From contig CAYRJC010000042.1 in the NCBI GenBank assembly GCA_964424635.1, positions 1-7,240 on the forward strand: a stretch of 7,240 nt of DNA, written 5' to 3'. Positions 6,020 to 7,240 of the stretch are shown in pieces. How positions within the stretch are numbered: the first letter of the stretch is position 1; each line of letters begins with the position of its first letter. The position numbers and the translations under genes are program-made. The notes under the pieces are model-generated. The model was not told the DNA's origin and made no database searches. It was given only the letters and a program-made list of their open reading frames with translations. Origin of the DNA: UBA920 sp964424635. Its GTDB lineage: Bacteria > Patescibacteriota > Doudnabacteria > UBA920.

Positions 6020-6028
6020 ATTTGTCAA
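6000..6028 (-). promoter_or_regulatory. sigma70-type promoter for rplU
   Basis: On the minus strand a perfect TTGACA (6028-6023) is followed by 17 bases and TAAGAT (6005-6000, four of six consensus positions). Transcription would begin near 5993, giving a leader of about 20 bases without an SD sequence. The -35 box contains the TGA stop codon of the preceding gene, and a 9-bp dyad brackets the -10 box. Confidence 0.75.
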
Positions 6029-6456
6029 TTGTTAAAATGTTCGTGTTTTAAATTGACAACCCCTTTCCCTGTTCGGTTTTTCAATAAAGAATGGACAGTT
6101 TCGGCGACTTTATTAAGTCTATTAAATTCAAGTTCAAACTCATTTGAGTTTACATATACAATCACACGAGTGCTAAACTCGTATGTGATATCCTGAAGAA
6201 GCTTAGATACCTTCACCCTAACTTCCTCTAAAGTAAACCTACAATAACTAATTACCCTTTTCAACACAGCTTTTGTAACTTCGCAGTTACGCCGGGTCAT
6301 TGTAAAGTGGAGTAAGGGTTCCCATACTCCAATCAGTTTATTGTTATCAAAAAATCTTTCTGCAGATTCTTTTTGTCCTGATTTGATTAAATTCCTGAGT
6401 CTGTAATAAAAATCCGCTATTTCACCGTCTGGTTCTTGTTGTTGTTTTGCCTGCAC
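6025..6456 (-). CDS. hypothetical protein, 143 residues, function unknown
   Basis: I do not recognise this protein. It starts at a GTG (6456-6454) fixed by an in-frame TAG six codons upstream (6474-6472) and a strong SD-like AGAGGGGGA ending 8 bases before it. The N-terminus MQAKQQQEPDGE is polar. Residues 12-35 and 58-90 look helical and basic, and 95-125 (beginning STRVIVYVNSNEFELEF) could be strand followed by helix. There is no signal peptide, membrane segment, obvious metal-binding motif or DNA-binding signature. It ends with TGA, unlike the TAA or TAG of every other complete gene here. It has its own near-consensus promoter and lies between a membrane sugar transferase and rplU, which suggests nothing specific. 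The opposite-strand frame at 6014-6196 lacks such signals, so the minus-strand reading is preferred. A small regulatory or nucleic-acid-associated protein is possible but unsupported. Confidence 0.7.
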   Translation of the reverse strand: MQAKQQQEPDGEIADFYYRLRNLIKSGQKESAERFFDNNKLIGVWEPLLHFTMTRRNCEVTKAVLKRVISYCRFTLEEVRVKVSKLLQDITYEFSTRVIVYVNSNEFELEFNRLNKVAETVHSLLKNRTGKGVVNLKHEHFNN

Positions 6457-6464
6457 AAGTAAAG

Positions 6465-6473
6465 TCCCCCTCT
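6465..6473 (-). promoter_or_regulatory. strong Shine-Dalgarno site for the 143-residue gene
   Basis: AGAGGGGGA lies 8 bases before the GTG at 6456. It decides the start of this gene and is the only strong SD-like sequence in the window; all other visible starts have none or a weak AAAGG. Confidence 0.7.
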
Positions 6474-6495
6474 AAAATTTTCGCTTACAAAAAAT

Positions 6496-6524
6496 ATTTT
6501 ACCAAAAAATAAAAGCAGGGTCAA
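6496..6524 (-). promoter_or_regulatory. strong sigma70-type promoter for the 143-residue gene
   Basis: On the minus strand TTGACC (6524-6519) is followed by 17 bases and TAAAAT (6501-6496), with an upstream TGG giving an extended -10. The start would be near 6489, leaving a leader of about 33 bases that holds the SD site. It begins 13 bases past the stop of the upstream gene, with no hairpin terminator between them, so read-through is also possible. Confidence 0.75.
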
Positions 6525-6536
6525 ATTCTAATTATT

Positions 6537-7240
6537 CTAGGCAAGACTTTGAATGCGCTGTTTACGTCTGTAAGCAAAAATTACACCTAGTATTAATCCG
6601 GCCATGAGGGCGAATAAAATTATTAAGGCAACCAACTTCCCCATGCTTTGCAAAAACACTGCTGTAAAACCGAACACCGCAGAAATTCCATATAAAACCA
6701 AGGCTGTTTGTTTTTGAGTAAATCCCAAATCTAATAATTTAAAATGAAGATGTAGTCGGTCTCCTATAAAGGGACTTTTCCTATACCAAACTCGCTGGGC
6801 AATCACCCAAGCCACATCTAAAATTGGAATACCCATAACCAACAAAGCTGTGGCAATCTTCCCACCTAAAATTACAGAAATTACTCCTAAATAAAATCCG
6901 ATTATCGTACTCCCCCCTTCTCCTAAAAATATAGAGGCTGGATTAAAGGCGTAAATTAAATACCCTGCCAAAGCTCCCACCAAAATAATTGCCAAAGTTG
7001 CAGTGATAGGCTGATTAACTCGCGCAGTAAGCGACAAAGCGAATAAAGTCAAACTAGCAATCAATCCAATTCCAGCAACTAGTCCATCCAGTCCATCCAA
7101 AAATTTGGTGGTAAACATCATTCCGAGTAGCCAAATGAAAATAAAAATTCCAGACGCAGGGATTCCAAATAATATAAAATTCAAGCTGATTGGATCACCA
7201 AAGGGATTAGATAAAAATCTAATCCCAACTCCAATCCCAG
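6537..7240 (-). CDS. WecA/MraY-family polyprenyl-phosphate sugar-1-phosphate transferase (partial, 5' end outside window)
   Basis: The enzyme would transfer a sugar-1-phosphate, probably a HexNAc-phosphate, from a UDP-sugar to polyprenyl phosphate in the membrane, starting a surface or wall glycan. The frame is open to the right edge; 233 C-terminal residues are visible (numbered here from the edge), so the N-terminus is missing. The visible part begins GIGVGIRFLSNPFG, typical of the family interior, so the TTG at 7184 is not the start. DGLDGL (48-53) carries the Asp pair. NPASIFLGEGGS (99-110) replaces the usual GDxGS, putting Glu at a magnesium-binding Asp position. HLHFKLLD (163-170) replaces the HHR-type motif. 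About six hydrophobic segments and a basic tail (YRRKQR) fit a polytopic protein. It resembles WecA/TagO more than MraY. The substrate is not determined. Confidence 0.9.
   Translation of the reverse strand, partial: GIGVGIRFLSNPFGDPISLNFILFGIPASGIFIFIWLLGMMFTTKFLDGLDGLVAGIGLIASLTLFALSLTARVNQPITATLAIILVGALAGYLIYAFNPASIFLGEGGSTIIGFYLGVISVILGGKIATALLVMGIPILDVAWVIAQRVWYRKSPFIGDRLHLHFKLLDLGFTQKQTALVLYGISAVFGFTAVFLQSMGKLVALIILFALMAGLILGVIFAYRRKQRIQSLA

Noticed and set aside
6025..6027. TGA read as glycine (code 25, as in Gracilibacteria)
   Set aside because: Reading through gives no conserved extension, and no recognisable gene in the window contains an in-frame TGA. The standard bacterial code suffices.
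6014..6196. Plus-strand open frame of 60 codons
   Set aside because: It is antisense to the 143-residue gene, which has a promoter and SD site. The plus-strand frame has neither that I can see.
1..7240. CRISPR array, insertion sequence, phage or defence genes
   Set aside because: I found no regularly spaced repeats, transposase or integrase motifs, or nuclease/helicase genes on either strand. The only element-like structure is the 80-bp inverted repeat.

Overview
This window is AT-rich bacterial chromosome. It most likely comes from a Candidate Phyla Radiation (Patescibacteria) genome or a similarly reduced bacterium. That placement is inferred from several features: tightly packed genes with mostly 0-2 bp gaps, weak or missing Shine-Dalgarno (SD) sequences before nearly every start, a short RmlA, and a WecA/MraY-type transferase carrying LGEGGS and HLHF in place of the usual motifs. 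Stop codons are TAA, TAG and once TGA, and no in-frame TGA is needed in the recognisable genes, so the standard bacterial code fits.

Layout from left to right. Positions 1-285 (-) hold the N-terminal 95 residues of an acidic, low-complexity protein of unknown function, driven by a near-consensus promoter at 324-352. Positions 363-2263 (-) hold two translationally coupled family 2 glycosyltransferases. A 73-bp divergent promoter region (2264-2336) separates them from a complete dTDP-L-rhamnose operon in the order rfbB-rfbC-rfbD-rfbA (2337-5464, +). The operon ends at a hairpin terminator (5507-5544). Next comes an 80-bp element bounded by perfect 20-bp inverted repeats (5567-5646). Reading the other way are rplU (ribosomal protein L21), an unrecognised 143-residue gene with its own strong promoter and the only strong SD sequence, and the C-terminal part of a membrane polyprenyl-phosphate sugar-1-phosphate transferase that runs off the right edge.

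The sugar genes make a coherent story. RmlA (the rfbA product) activates glucose-1-phosphate to dTDP-glucose, and RmlB, RmlC and RmlD convert it to dTDP-L-rhamnose. The two divergently encoded transferases are the obvious candidates to place rhamnose, or a related deoxysugar, on a surface glycan. The membrane transferase could start such a glycan on a lipid carrier, although it lies in a separate transcription unit.

I see no clearly new system. The points most worth a second look are the 80-bp inverted-repeat element, paired active-site changes in RmlC and RmlD, the motif changes in the membrane transferase, the predicted leaderless or near-leaderless divergent promoters, and the orphan gene before rplU. 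No intergenic stretch exceeds 300 bases.
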